Counted from the stretch's first letter, positions 46,943-55,577 are shown. The stretch: 64,000 nt of DNA from Flammeovirgaceae bacterium SG7u.111 (GCA_034044135.1 CP139021.1:5967635-6031634), one strand, 5' to 3'. A program made the numbers and translations. The notes: generated by a model from the sequence alone, not told the origin.

Positions 46943-48391
46943 ATGGAAAGCTATTGCAAAAAAACAGTATTCCAATTCAAAAAAATATCGAAAACATCGG
47001 ACAGCCCGTCAAGTAGTACGGGCACTATCTCTACAAAACCCAACCCGACAGGCAACACGGGACGGGACTATTTTATCAAAAAATATGTCTGCAACCTAGA
47101 CTGGTTTCAATGCACTATTGTAGGTTGCCCCTTTGCCCAAGAAAAAGAAGAGTATGCCAAAGGGGATTTTCGGTTGGTCAAGCGATTTACCGACACGGGC
47201 ACTACGGGCACGCCACAGTTCGGCGTGACCTACACCATCTTTTACCGCAAGCTAAAGTTCGGGCAGCTACACGCCAACCCCCGTTCCGACAAGATCATGC
47301 GGGACGAGACCATGGGCATGTTCAGGGCAGAGAACGAAGAGCTTTACAGGGAAGGCTTTCCCATGCGGTTCTTGTACTTCCTGCAAGCATGGGAACTAGG
47401 TTTCAACAACTATTCGAGGATCGACATCGCACTAGATTTCCCCACGAGCCACGAGTTCCTTTCCTTCATTCAGTCCATACAGACAAGGGACAGCCCCTAC
47501 TCCCTCTTGGGCAGGAACAAGCTCTTGAGCATTAGGTCACATAACGGGAAACTGACGGGCTTCAGCCTTGGGATGTCGAGCTCCAACAAGTCCATCACCT
47601 GCTACGACAAGAGCGGGGAGATACGGGAGAAAAACCACAAGCCCTACATTGTGGAGACGTGGCTGGGCGCAGGGCTCATACCCAACCTCAACCAGCACCA
47701 CATGACGAGGCTGGAGGTGAGGATGAAAAGGGACGAGCTCATAAAATATGGGGCGATGGTAGAGGAGGAGTTCAAGGTATTGCCCCCACTCTACCTCAAC
47801 AACTTGCCGAGGTTCTTGGAAATGGTGATGAAAGACTTTTTCGAGTTCGGCATCAAGTCCAAGGACACCAACAAGTCGAGGTGGGAAAGGCTGCCGGTCA
47901 TCGACTTCGAGGGGGTGAAAAAGCCCCAACTGCTCTTCAAGAGGAGCATCAAGCCAGAAAAGAACAACCTGATAAGCCTCAAAAGGTATCTCAAGAAAAA
48001 CCTTGCCCTTTTCCTTGAGACGGGCGACTCCGACTACCTCTATGCCTTGGCAAACACCGCCATAGGCTCGGGGCAATGGGAGTTCGTCTCCGAAAAGCTG
48101 GAATACTGGCACAAGGACATCACGAAAAAACTGGAGACCACCGAACACCCCCCTTTCGACTTGTTGTGGAAAACACTTGCAAGGATAGCCAAGGACATAC
48201 AGCGTACCCAAGAACTGGCAAAGAAAGCCAAAAAGGAGTACCACGAACCGAGCGAAAAACTCTTGGGGGACATAGAGAGGGAACACTCCTTCTTTTTCTG
48301 GCCATCCAATACGGGCAAGACCAAGAACAGGTACGCACCGGGCTTCCACAGGGACGTAGAATTCTTGGACTCCGAACAGACACCATTTTAA
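46943..48391 (+). CDS. Rolling-circle replication initiator (Rep_trans family)
   Basis: A 482-residue protein with the motif set of the Rep_trans family (plasmid pT181 Rep, phage RstA): SRIDIALDF (Arg159, Asp161), CYDKSGE (Tyr221, Lys223) and TRLEVRMKR (Arg256, Glu258). These initiators nick one DNA strand and stay joined to it through a tyrosine; Tyr221 is a candidate for that residue. The C-terminal 130 residues are helical and lysine-rich. Codon use is clearly more GC-rich than in the host genes. It is followed by an SSB gene after 35 bp. The family call is from motif order and has not been tested by a search. Confidence 0.78.
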   Translation: MESYCKKTVFQFKKISKTSDSPSSSTGTISTKPNPTGNTGRDYFIKKYVCNLDWFQCTIVGCPFAQEKEEYAKGDFRLVKRFTDTGTTGTPQFGVTYTIFYRKLKFGQLHANPRSDKIMRDETMGMFRAENEELYREGFPMRFLYFLQAWELGFNNYSRIDIALDFPTSHEFLSFIQSIQTRDSPYSLLGRNKLLSIRSHNGKLTGFSLGMSSSNKSITCYDKSGEIREKNHKPYIVETWLGAGLIPNLNQHHMTRLEVRMKRDELIKYGAMVEEEFKVLPPLYLNNLPRFLEMVMKDFFEFGIKSKDTNKSRWERLPVIDFEGVKKPQLLFKRSIKPEKNNLISLKRYLKKNLALFLETGDSDYLYALANTAIGSGQWEFVSEKLEYWHKDITKKLETTEHPPFDLLWKTLARIAKDIQRTQELAKKAKKEYHEPSEKLLGDIEREHSFFFWPSNTGKTKNRYAPGFHRDVEFLDSEQTPF

Positions 48392-48426
48392 ACAGATAAT
48401 TTTTACCAACCTAAAACCATACGATT

Positions 48427-48927
48427 ATGCTAAATGAAGTACAGTTGCTCGGCAGGGTCGGACAAGCCCCCGAACTAAAGAAGCTAGATGGCGGCTCGAC
48501 CGTCGCCACGTTTTCCATTGCCACCACCGAGAAGTGGAAGGACGAAAAAGGAGAGCTGAAAGAGGCCACCGAATGGCACAACGCAGAGGCATGGAACGGA
48601 ATAGCCGATACCGTCTCCAAGTATGTGGAGAAAGGCGACATGATCCTCATCAAAGGAAAGCTCAAGACCGAGAAATGGGAAAAGGACGGGCAAAAGCATT
48701 CCTCTACAAAAGTTAGGGTCACCAACCTCCATTTGCTCCCCAAGGGGAAAGGCGGCATGTCCGACCAAGACAAACAGGACGTCCAACAGTCCAAGGAGCT
48801 CTTGGAGTACCTAGGCTCACTACCAGAAGCGGAAAAGACGGCTTTCAAGGAGAAGTTCATCAATTTCAAGAAGTTCATCAGCGAAGAGAACCTGAACAAG
48901 GACACGGCTGGTTTCTTGGGCTTTTAA
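48427..48927 (+). CDS. ssb: Single-stranded DNA-binding protein
   Basis: A 166-residue protein with an N-terminal OB fold (about 1-105: LNEVQLLGRVGQAPELK, TVATFSIATTEKW, EWHNAEAWNG, GDMILIKGKLKTEKW). The C-terminus ends in TAGFLGF without the acidic DDDIPF-type tip through which chromosomal SSB recruits host partners. This fits an element-specific SSB that coats the single strand displaced in rolling-circle replication. It lies directly after the rep gene. Confidence 0.9.
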   Translation: MLNEVQLLGRVGQAPELKKLDGGSTVATFSIATTEKWKDEKGELKEATEWHNAEAWNGIADTVSKYVEKGDMILIKGKLKTEKWEKDGQKHSSTKVRVTNLHLLPKGKGGMSDQDKQDVQQSKELLEYLGSLPEAEKTAFKEKFINFKKFISEENLNKDTAGFLGF

Positions 48928-49039
48928 ACCCTTTCAATCCAAACACAAGGCATGGACGAACCCTACCATAAAAAAGCCCCAGTGCTGGCACACCGAGGCT
49001 CGTTAGGAGGGGCAAGTCCATGCCCCAACAATTATCAAG

Positions 49040-50233
49040 ATGGCAAATATTACAAAAATCTACAGGGAAATCCTATCCCGAAAGGATTTCCAAAAGGAAA
49101 TAGACGGGGCCAGGGAGCAGTTCCGCTTCCGCCCTTTCATAGAGGAATACCGTCCGTTGAAGCTCTTCGCCCGTTGGGGCAGGTGGCTCTTGGCACTTTT
49201 CAGCATCGCAACGGGACTCGGATTCCTGTTCTACTCGCTGGCGGGCGCACTCCCCTACTGGGCGGCTTTCCCAATCGCCCTTTCTGTCTTGCTCTTCATC
49301 GAGCTGCTCAAGAATTTCTCGGTGGGCATCAGCGCAAGGGGCTATTACCTCAACGGCAAGTTCCCTTTGGTCTCGTTGCTCGCTGCGCTGGCGTTTAGCC
49401 TCTCTGTGTTCCTCAGCCTCAGCGGTGTCCAATCGCTTTTCGAGCGGCACAGTTCCACGGTCTCCGGCTTTGAAGAGGCACACCTCGCCCAGTCCGATAG
49501 CATCGCCAAAGCGTATGAAGCCAAACTGGAAAAGCTGGAGATAGAAAAGATCGGGTTTGAGGAATCCGTGAGCTGGTTGGGAAAGATAGACGTGAGCAAC
49601 AAGGATGTTTCTGCCACGCTGGGCAGCTTTACCAGCAGGCAGGAACGGCTGGAAAAGGAAAAAGCCGAAAAGCTGGCTGGCTTGGAAAAAGAATACGAAA
49701 CAGGAAAAGCCAAAGCTTTAGAGGAAAGCGAGCTGAACCTTTGGCTGTGGGTATCGCTCTCGGCTTTTGTGGAAGCCGCCATCCTCGCCTGCCTCTGGTT
49801 CTTGGTCTATTATGCCTACCGTGTCCAGTCCGAGTCGGAGCTGTTCCTTGCCGAGAACCAAAAATGGTGGGTGGGTATCAACGACCTGAAGGGCTTTGCC
49901 GATGCCTTCCTAGCCAATGCGGGAAACCTGTTTGTCTACCCCACGGGCACGGTGGACAGCCCTTCACGGATCGGGTTTGCACAGGGTGCAAAAAAGAAAG
50001 GAGACGGAGACGAAAAACCCGAGAACACCCTATTTAAAGAGGGGTTTAAAGGGGTGCAAGACGTGGAAAAAGAACGGGAGGAGCTAAGGGCTTTCTTGGC
50101 GAAATACCCCGAGGTGGTAAAGTGCATAGAAAAGGGCGTAAACACCAACCAGACCGCCAAAGACTGCGGGGTTTCCACCTCCACCGTCCATAATGTGAAA
50201 CGATGCCTCAGGACATTAAAATCTTATAAGTAA
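49040..50233 (+). CDS. Membrane protein with coiled coil and C-terminal helix-turn-helix
   Basis: A 397-residue protein of unusual layout. Three membrane helices lie at about 49-70, 73-91 and 108-130, a charged coiled coil at 145-232 and a fourth helix at 234-259. The soluble C-terminus ends in a helix-turn-helix (355-397, with NQTAKDCGVSTSTVHNVKRCL) like that of resolvases. It may tether element DNA to the membrane or control partition or replication. No ATPase motif is present, so it is not a Zot or FtsK-like motor. The stop codon overlaps the integrase start by one base. A competing frame at 48952-49398 has no protein-like features. Confidence 0.75.
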   Translation: MANITKIYREILSRKDFQKEIDGAREQFRFRPFIEEYRPLKLFARWGRWLLALFSIATGLGFLFYSLAGALPYWAAFPIALSVLLFIELLKNFSVGISARGYYLNGKFPLVSLLAALAFSLSVFLSLSGVQSLFERHSSTVSGFEEAHLAQSDSIAKAYEAKLEKLEIEKIGFEESVSWLGKIDVSNKDVSATLGSFTSRQERLEKEKAEKLAGLEKEYETGKAKALEESELNLWLWVSLSAFVEAAILACLWFLVYYAYRVQSESELFLAENQKWWVGINDLKGFADAFLANAGNLFVYPTGTVDSPSRIGFAQGAKKKGDGDEKPENTLFKEGFKGVQDVEKEREELRAFLAKYPEVVKCIEKGVNTNQTAKDCGVSTSTVHNVKRCLRTLKSYK

Positions 50234-51474
50234 TGAAACAGTTGACGATAAGGTTTTATCTGCACACAGCCACATTTAGCAAAAAAAGAAAGGATTACAG
50301 ACTTTATTTCAGGGTGACCTATGATAGAAAGTCGTGGGAGAGCAGCACGGATCATAAGCTAAAAAAATCTGAGTGGGACAAGAACAATCAGGTATGCAAA
50401 TCCAATGACTTGGTAAATCAGGAAATAGCTTGGATCAAAAACAGGCTTTACGAGATCAAATTACAATTGCAATACAGCCAAAAACCTATTTCTGCTTTAT
50501 CTATTAAAGATATTTTCACAGGAGGAAGTGAGCAGGTAAGCCTATTATTGTTTTTGGAAAAGCACCTTGAAGCATTAAAAATCTCCCCTGACCACACCGA
50601 AGGGACTGTAAGAAATTGGGGAGTAAAGGCGGCAAAAATCAGGAGCTTCCTAGCCGAAAAGAAGCTTCGAAATATCACAGTCAATGAAATAGACTTGAAG
50701 TTCCTCCAAAAGTTTGACGAATGGCTTTCCACACAGGTAGGGGAGAAAAGTAAAAAAAGCTTTGAAAGAGGGTACATCAATGATGTCCATAAGAAACTTC
50801 GTGCATTGCTTTATAAAGCTGTTGAAGATGAAATCATTCTCAACAATCCCTATCAAAAGTTTAAAATGAAGTCCGACAATCGAGAGCAAAAAATTCGCTA
50901 CCTCACTTCTGAAGAGCTGGAAAAAATCTATTTCTCCGAACTGGATGGCAACCTAAAGCTTCAAAAAGTGAGGGACATCTTCGTTTTTTCGGCAATGACT
51001 GGCTTGAGGTACTCCGATGTTTCTAGCCTGAAAGTTTCCCAAGTAAAATATGATGAGGAAAATAACATGTATTACATCGAGAAAGAGCAGGTAAAGACCA
51101 AAAGCCAAGTGATCATTCCCTTACTGAAATGGGGCGAAGAGATTTACAAGAAATACAAGGACAGCGACTCGGCAGAGATCACGGGTCGCCTGTTGCCCAT
51201 CTATTCTAATGAGAAAGTGAACGACTATTTGAAGTTAGTGGCTCTACATGCTGGGGTGGACAAGCACCTTACCCACCACATGGCCAGGCATACTTGCGGG
51301 ACGATGCTAATCAGTAATGGAGTTCCGATAGAACAAGTTGCCGAAATATTGGGGCACAAGAAACTTACGACCACAAGGATTTATGCCAAGATTACCAAGC
51401 ACAGTTTAACGAGTACCGCTAAGAAAATGAATAATATATTGGATAAAATAGAGCGGGGGAAAAGAACCTTCTAA
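50233..51474 (+). CDS. Tyrosine recombinase (integrase)
   Basis: A 413-residue site-specific recombinase. It has an N-terminal Arm-type domain (about 1-90), a SAM-like core-binding domain (about 100-200) and the catalytic domain with Arg259 (TGLRYSD), His349 and Arg352 (HHMARH), His375 (LGHKK) and the nucleophile Tyr384 (TRIYAK). It is coupled to the preceding gene by a 1-bp overlap and ends about 120 bp from the 3' end of tRNA-Arg, where its attachment site is duplicated. It should catalyse integration and excision of the 24.3 kb element. Confidence 0.96.
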   Translation: MKQLTIRFYLHTATFSKKRKDYRLYFRVTYDRKSWESSTDHKLKKSEWDKNNQVCKSNDLVNQEIAWIKNRLYEIKLQLQYSQKPISALSIKDIFTGGSEQVSLLLFLEKHLEALKISPDHTEGTVRNWGVKAAKIRSFLAEKKLRNITVNEIDLKFLQKFDEWLSTQVGEKSKKSFERGYINDVHKKLRALLYKAVEDEIILNNPYQKFKMKSDNREQKIRYLTSEELEKIYFSELDGNLKLQKVRDIFVFSAMTGLRYSDVSSLKVSQVKYDEENNMYYIEKEQVKTKSQVIIPLLKWGEEIYKKYKDSDSAEITGRLLPIYSNEKVNDYLKLVALHAGVDKHLTHHMARHTCGTMLISNGVPIEQVAEILGHKKLTTTRIYAKITKHSLTSTAKKMNNILDKIERGKRTF

Positions 51475-51501
51475 CATTTGGATTTACCTTCTAACAATTG
51501 G
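51466..51501 (+). repeat. Tandem direct repeats at the integrase end
   Basis: Two 16-bp copies (51466-51481 and 51486-51501) that differ at one position, 20 bp apart, spanning the integrase stop codon. The two-turn spacing next to the attachment site suggests arm-type sites bound by the integrase. Confidence 0.5.
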
Positions 51502-51516
51502 GGCAAAAAACCATGA

Positions 51517-51563
51517 AAAAAGGCTGTTTTTAACTGATCAGATCAGACAAAAACAGCCTTTTT
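51517..51563 (+). terminator. Intrinsic terminator of the integrase gene
   Basis: A 15-bp perfect stem (51517-51531 / 51549-51563) with a 17-nt loop that itself contains a palindromic TGATCA. T5 closes the second arm. Confidence 0.88.
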
Positions 51564-51574
51564 AGCTTTATTTT

Positions 51575-51590
51575 AAAGGTTTCAACCTTT
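51575..51590. repeat. Short inverted repeat beside the tRNA 3' end
   Basis: A 7-bp perfect inverted repeat with a 2-bp spacer (51575-51581 / 51584-51590) ends 6 bp before the tRNA. It could be part of the integrase core site or a tRNA 3' processing hairpin. Confidence 0.35.
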
Positions 51591-51593
51591 CTA

Positions 51594-51617
51594 TGTGACT
51601 CCGACAGGATTCAAACC
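51594..51617. repeat. Right attachment site within tRNA-Arg
   Basis: 24 bp identical to 27300-27323, covering the tRNA 3' end and T-arm and 2 bp beyond. It is the tRNA-side end of the integrated element. Confidence 0.88.
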
Positions 51618-51669
51618 TGTAACCTCCTGGGCCGTAACCAGGTGCACTATTCAGTTATGCTACGGAGCC
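51596..51669 (-). tRNA. tRNA-Arg (anticodon ACG)
   Basis: A 74-nt cloverleaf on the minus strand: 7-bp acceptor stem with one G-T pair, D-arm, anticodon stem CCTGG/CCAGG with loop TTACGGC giving anticodon ACG, T-arm ACAGG-TTTGAAT-CCTGT, and discriminator A. CCA is not encoded. It is intact although the element integrated at its 3' end, because the element restores that end. Confidence 0.95.
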
Positions 51670-51745
51670 ATCCCTCTTGCCTTTCGGCTGTAATGGGACT
51701 GCAAAATTAGTTTTTTTATTCAATTATCTAAATTTCTTCTGAAAT

Positions 51746-52441
51746 TTATTTTTGCAACTCTATCAGCTTGAAGCCTTGCCCGTGCACATTGAGAATCTGG
51801 AGGTTTTCGTCGGGCTTCAAATATTTTCGTAACTTGGTGATATACACGTCCATACTTCGAGAATTGAAATAATTATCGTCCAGCCATATTTTTTTTAACG
51901 CTTTCGACCTATCCATCACTTGGTTTTTGTGCAAACAGAGCATTTGCAAAAGAGCCGACTCTTTCGAAGTTAGCTTTTGCTCGTTCCCATCCAAGACCAA
52001 CTTCTGTGAGGAATGGTCGAAAGAGAAGTTTCCTATCTGAAATTTTTCCTGATTATTTTCCTCTTCCTGCTTGAGCGTGCGGCGTAAAATAGCCTTGATC
52101 CTCAGCAGCAACTCTTCCATGCTGAACGGCTTGGTAATATAATCGTCAGCCCCCGCCTTAAATCCGTTGATAGCATCTTCTTTCATGGACTTTGCCGTCA
52201 CGAAAATGATTGGGATATCAGCATCGCTTTTTCTCACTTTTTCGGCTAAGCTAAACCCATCGAGTTTGGGCATCATTACGTCAAAAATGCAAAGATCGAA
52301 TTTGCCTTTATCAAAGCTTTTGTACCCTTCTTCCCCATCGCGCGCAAGAATGGTATCGTAGCCTTTTACGTTAAGGTATTCGTTGAGTATTTGCCCGAGG
52401 TTGAGATCATCCTCTACTAGAAGTATTTTTGGGTTATTCAT
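51746..52441 (-). CDS. OmpR-family response regulator
   Basis: A 231-residue two-component regulator with a receiver domain (1-120, acidic pocket EDD near residue 10, phosphorylated Asp54 in FDVMMPK, switch region TAKS) and an OmpR/PhoB winged-helix DNA-binding domain (about 135-230, with LTSKESALLQML and RSMDVYITKLRKYL). Its start overlaps the end of the histidine kinase gene by 8 bp, so the two form a cognate pair. The signal is unknown. Confidence 0.95.
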   Translation of the reverse strand: MNNPKILLVEDDLNLGQILNEYLNVKGYDTILARDGEEGYKSFDKGKFDLCIFDVMMPKLDGFSLAEKVRKSDADIPIIFVTAKSMKEDAINGFKAGADDYITKPFSMEELLLRIKAILRRTLKQEEENNQEKFQIGNFSFDHSSQKLVLDGNEQKLTSKESALLQMLCLHKNQVMDRSKALKKIWLDDNYFNSRSMDVYITKLRKYLKPDENLQILNVHGQGFKLIELQK

Positions 52442-54077
52442 GATGATAGGGTAAAAATATGGTAAAAACAGATCCTTTATTGAGTTCGCTTCTTACTGAA
52501 ATACTGCCTCCATGGGCTTCTACCATGGTTTTCACATAACTAAGCCCAAGCCCGAAGCCCTTTACGTTATGCACATTCCCTGTGGGAACTCTGTAAAATT
52601 TATCGAATATCTTATTGAGCATGTCCTTGGAAATCCCTTGTCCTTTGTCGGAAACAAACAGCTTGATTCCATTCGAAGAATCAACCGTACGAATGGTAAT
52701 TTCCGGCTTTTCTGGTGAGTATTTATTGGCATTGTCCAGAAGGTTGTAAATAATATTGGTCACGTGCAAACTATCGGCTTCAATTACGGGCTGAGTTGCA
52801 TCCAAAACACTCTCCAAGGTACCATCTTTCTTTTCTATTTGGATTGCAATGTTTTTGATAGCCTTGTCCACTGCCTCGTGGATATTCATCTGCATCTTTT
52901 TCAGTTTGAAATCTCCCCTATCCATCCTGGCCGTTTGTAATACTTTCTCCACCTGCAAAGCCAAGCGGTTGTTTTCATCTTTGATGATTCCCAGATAGCG
53001 TTCACTTTGGTTGGGCAATGCCCTTATGTCAGGGTCGAGCAAAGCCTCGGTTGCCAAAGAAACCGTTGAAATAGGCGTCTTTAGCTCATGGGTCATATTA
53101 CTGATAAAATCATTGGTAATCTCAGAGATTTTCTTTTGCCTCATAATGGTAAAAACAGCAAAGGCAAACCCATAGATAATGAGAGAAATAAAGACCGTAG
53201 AAGATGCCAAAACCAGCCACATTTTTCGAATAATGAAGGACTGCTGGTCGGGAAAATACACGTAGAGCAAATGCTGGTTTCCAAACAAATCACTGGGGAA
53301 AAGAGTGGCTTTGAAGCCTAATTTCTTAATAGTTTGCCCCGCACCTGGCGCATCGGTCATCACCACGGTTTCTAAGCCTTGCGAGCCATCGACCACGGCA
53401 AAATCGTATTCAATATCAAGCCCTCTGTCGTGCAAAGCTTCTGTCAACAATGAATCTAACCGTTCTTTATCTACTCGGGAATCAAAGTCCTTGCTTTTTC
53501 TGATCAGTTCCACCACAATATCGGAAACCATATCGGTCATTTTAGAAAGCTTCGCCCTGCTCTGCTGACTTATCCGCTTGTACCACCTTGCCGAGTCCAC
53601 TTTATCGTTGAGAACCATAGGTGAACTTCCAAGCGCCTTGGTTCCTTCCGAACTTATACTGGAAAATTTCTTGCGTGCGTACCCCGATTTGCTAATTCTT
53701 GCCTCCTCTTCTACTTCATAGGAAAACCCTGCGGCAGCCATTTCTTCCGACTCTATGGTTTGGGTAAACTTGATGGTTTTTCCTTCTTCCCAACGTGCAT
53801 TTCCCATCGAATCAAAATCCATCAGGAAATAATCGTCCACCACATTTACACTGTTGGCAAATTGCTGCTTGGCCAAAAAAATAGCTTCTTCTTTTTCAAG
53901 CTTCAGCACCACATCGCCCATGGCACTTCGTACATCGTGGGCAAAGCGCTCGTTATTGACTTCCACCGAAACATTGAGCCAGTAAAACTGGAGCACGATC
54001 AGCCCAACCAAGGCAAAACCTAACAGTACTGCCGTAGTAAGTAAACTGCTTTTTTTTAGGAAAAGGTTAGACTTCAA
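52434..54077 (-). CDS. Membrane sensor histidine kinase
   Basis: A 547-residue kinase with a membrane helix at about 13-35, a periplasmic sensor region of about 250 residues and a second membrane helix at about 286-312. Then follow the H-box with His330 (NMTHELKTP), N-box (NLLDNANKY), and G-boxes (SDKGQGIS, GFGLGLSYVK). It phosphorylates the response regulator encoded next, with which it overlaps by 8 bp. The sensor region has no recognised domain. The 245 bp upstream of the gene show no further feature. Confidence 0.94.
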   Translation of the reverse strand: MKSNLFLKKSSLLTTAVLLGFALVGLIVLQFYWLNVSVEVNNERFAHDVRSAMGDVVLKLEKEEAIFLAKQQFANSVNVVDDYFLMDFDSMGNARWEEGKTIKFTQTIESEEMAAAGFSYEVEEEARISKSGYARKKFSSISSEGTKALGSSPMVLNDKVDSARWYKRISQQSRAKLSKMTDMVSDIVVELIRKSKDFDSRVDKERLDSLLTEALHDRGLDIEYDFAVVDGSQGLETVVMTDAPGAGQTIKKLGFKATLFPSDLFGNQHLLYVYFPDQQSFIIRKMWLVLASSTVFISLIIYGFAFAVFTIMRQKKISEITNDFISNMTHELKTPISTVSLATEALLDPDIRALPNQSERYLGIIKDENNRLALQVEKVLQTARMDRGDFKLKKMQMNIHEAVDKAIKNIAIQIEKKDGTLESVLDATQPVIEADSLHVTNIIYNLLDNANKYSPEKPEITIRTVDSSNGIKLFVSDKGQGISKDMLNKIFDKFYRVPTGNVHNVKGFGLGLSYVKTMVEAHGGSISVRSELNKGSVFTIFLPYHHE

Positions 54078-54322
54078 TATATTATTACTTTTCTTAATAG
54101 ACTCTCAAAGTTATTATCCCAACATTTGTCAGAACTTATGTAATTGGATTAAAACGGTTTTTCAAGGCTGTTAAACACTCAAAAAAACAGTTTCTACTCA
54201 TCAAAAATGCCCAAACACACAAAGTTTGAACAGCTTAACAACATCAAATTTACAGCAGCGGTTGATGGCAAAACTGTATTTAACATAGTTTAACTTGGAA
54301 AAACAGCCTTGACAGAGAGTTA

Positions 54323-55384
54323 TCAAGGGTTTTGAGAAAGCTTGTAAAAAGCTTTTATAGGGAAATGATCGGAGTTTTGTTGCCCTTCCAGAGTCTGAAA
54401 ACTTGAGGGCTTAATACCTTCAGTGTAGAATTGGTTATCGATACGAAGAAAGAAAAGTCGGTTGCCATTGTAACTAAAACCCAACCCAGTTCCTGCCTTT
54501 TCAAAAGCATTTCCCATCAGCATTCTTAGCTGAAAATAGGTGTAACTATACGGTGTATCGTTCAAGTCTCCACAAAGAATTACCTTGTGGGGCGAGCTCT
54601 CGATATGCTCTTTCAACTTGTCAAGCTGACGTGTTCTGGTCGTAAAACCAATTTTCATCCTACGGATCACATTTTTGGATGTGTTCTTTATATCATCGTT
54701 CAACAAAACCCCTTCTTCCCTAAAATTCAGTGATTGAAGGTGAATATTATAGATTCGCAACGTATCCGTTTCCATAAGGACATCTGCAAAAATAGCGGAG
54801 TTTGTAGAGTTCTGCCTCAATGTTATGCTACCCTTATTCACTATAGGAAACTTGGAAAAAATGGCTAGTCCAAATTCTCCTCCCTTCGAGTTAGTGACAG
54901 TTGGGTTTACGTATGAATAATACTTGCCGTTTACTTCTAGTCGCTTAGCCGTGGCAAACTGCTTTTTGTTAGCGTTATTATAAAATTCCTGAAAACATTT
55001 GATGTCCGAATCTTCTTCTTCAACCCACTTTATCAGCGCTTCGCTGGTAGTATAATCGTGAGATTTATCATTTTCATACAGGTTGAACACTCTCACATTG
55101 TAGCTAAGTACTGAAAAACCTTCTTTTTCCCCTGGTAAGTTCCATCCAAATGACGCTCTTAAAAAGGGAAGGCCAATCAACAGGGTGACCAATGGCCACC
55201 AAAAATATTTTTTCTTTTTTCGAAGCCACAACACAAGAAACAGAAAATTAACGACAAGCAATGTAGGGGTCGCCAAAGCGAAAAAGCCCGCCGGCCAAAA
55301 GTAAGAAGGGGAAATTAACACGCTTAAATAAGCGATTCCCGCTGCCAAACAGCATAATTTGTTAATGAAAAATGCGAATTTCAA
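54323..55384 (-). CDS. Membrane-anchored endonuclease/exonuclease/phosphatase family protein
   Basis: A 353-residue protein with three membrane helices at about 9-26, 30-54 and 60-76, then an EEP (DNase-I-like) domain facing out. The catalytic set is complete: Asn96 (SYNVR), Glu133 (FQEF), Asn214-His215 (NIHLQS), Asp273 and Asn275 (GDLND) and Asp339-His340 (SDHFP). The family hydrolyses phosphodiester bonds in nucleic acids, lipids or inositol phosphates; the membrane form is common in Bacteroidota and its substrate is not known. It stands alone, in the same direction as its neighbours. Confidence 0.9.
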   Translation of the reverse strand: MKFAFFINKLCCLAAGIAYLSVLISPSYFWPAGFFALATPTLLVVNFLFLVLWLRKKKKYFWWPLVTLLIGLPFLRASFGWNLPGEKEGFSVLSYNVRVFNLYENDKSHDYTTSEALIKWVEEEDSDIKCFQEFYNNANKKQFATAKRLEVNGKYYSYVNPTVTNSKGGEFGLAIFSKFPIVNKGSITLRQNSTNSAIFADVLMETDTLRIYNIHLQSLNFREEGVLLNDDIKNTSKNVIRRMKIGFTTRTRQLDKLKEHIESSPHKVILCGDLNDTPYSYTYFQLRMLMGNAFEKAGTGLGFSYNGNRLFFLRIDNQFYTEGIKPSSFQTLEGQQNSDHFPIKAFYKLSQNP

Positions 55385-55509
55385 TACAAGAAAGATTAGT
55401 TAAAAAAACTACTTGGTAGACAGGGAAAATGAAGTTGCGTCGCAAGTTAAGAAAAAGGAATCAGTTTTGAAGGAAAGAAAGTTGGAAAAGTAAATGTACC
55501 TACTAGTAT

Positions 55510-55554
55510 AAAAGCTTGAGCTTGGTTTAACACCCTCACCAAGCTCAAGCTTTT
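55510..55554. terminator. Terminator downstream of the class-V PLP enzyme
   Basis: A 16-bp perfect stem (55510-55525 / 55539-55554) with a 13-nt loop, T-rich on both strands. It ends the PLP-enzyme transcript on the minus strand. Confidence 0.85.
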
Positions 55555-55577
55555 TCTTTTCAAAAAAAGGCTACTTC

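Larger units (their letters stand above)
27300..51617. mobile_element. Integrative element in tRNA-Arg carrying a type 1 BREX system
   Basis: A 24.3 kb segment lies between two identical 24-bp copies of the tRNA-Arg 3' end. A tyrosine recombinase sits next to the intact tRNA, an excisionase-like gene and an XRE repressor lie nearby, and a rolling-circle initiator and SSB provide a replication module. Cargo includes the BREX operon, a NERD/helicase gene and an unknown secreted protein. Base composition is uneven: a hand count gives 57% GC for 47281-47340 against 35% for the host stretch 52561-52620. No relaxase, coupling protein, type IV secretion or phage head/tail genes were recognised. Confidence 0.88.

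Noticed and set aside
47537-48409. 290-codon minus-strand frame opposite rep
   Set aside because: It lies fully antisense to the initiator in a GC-rich region where stop codons are rare, and shows no known motif.
48952-49398. 148-codon frame between ssb and the membrane protein
   Set aside because: It mostly overlaps the membrane-protein gene in another frame and has random-looking composition.
27300-51617. Self-transmissible conjugative element or complete prophage
   Set aside because: No relaxase, coupling ATPase, type IV secretion, capsid, tail or Zot-like genes were seen.
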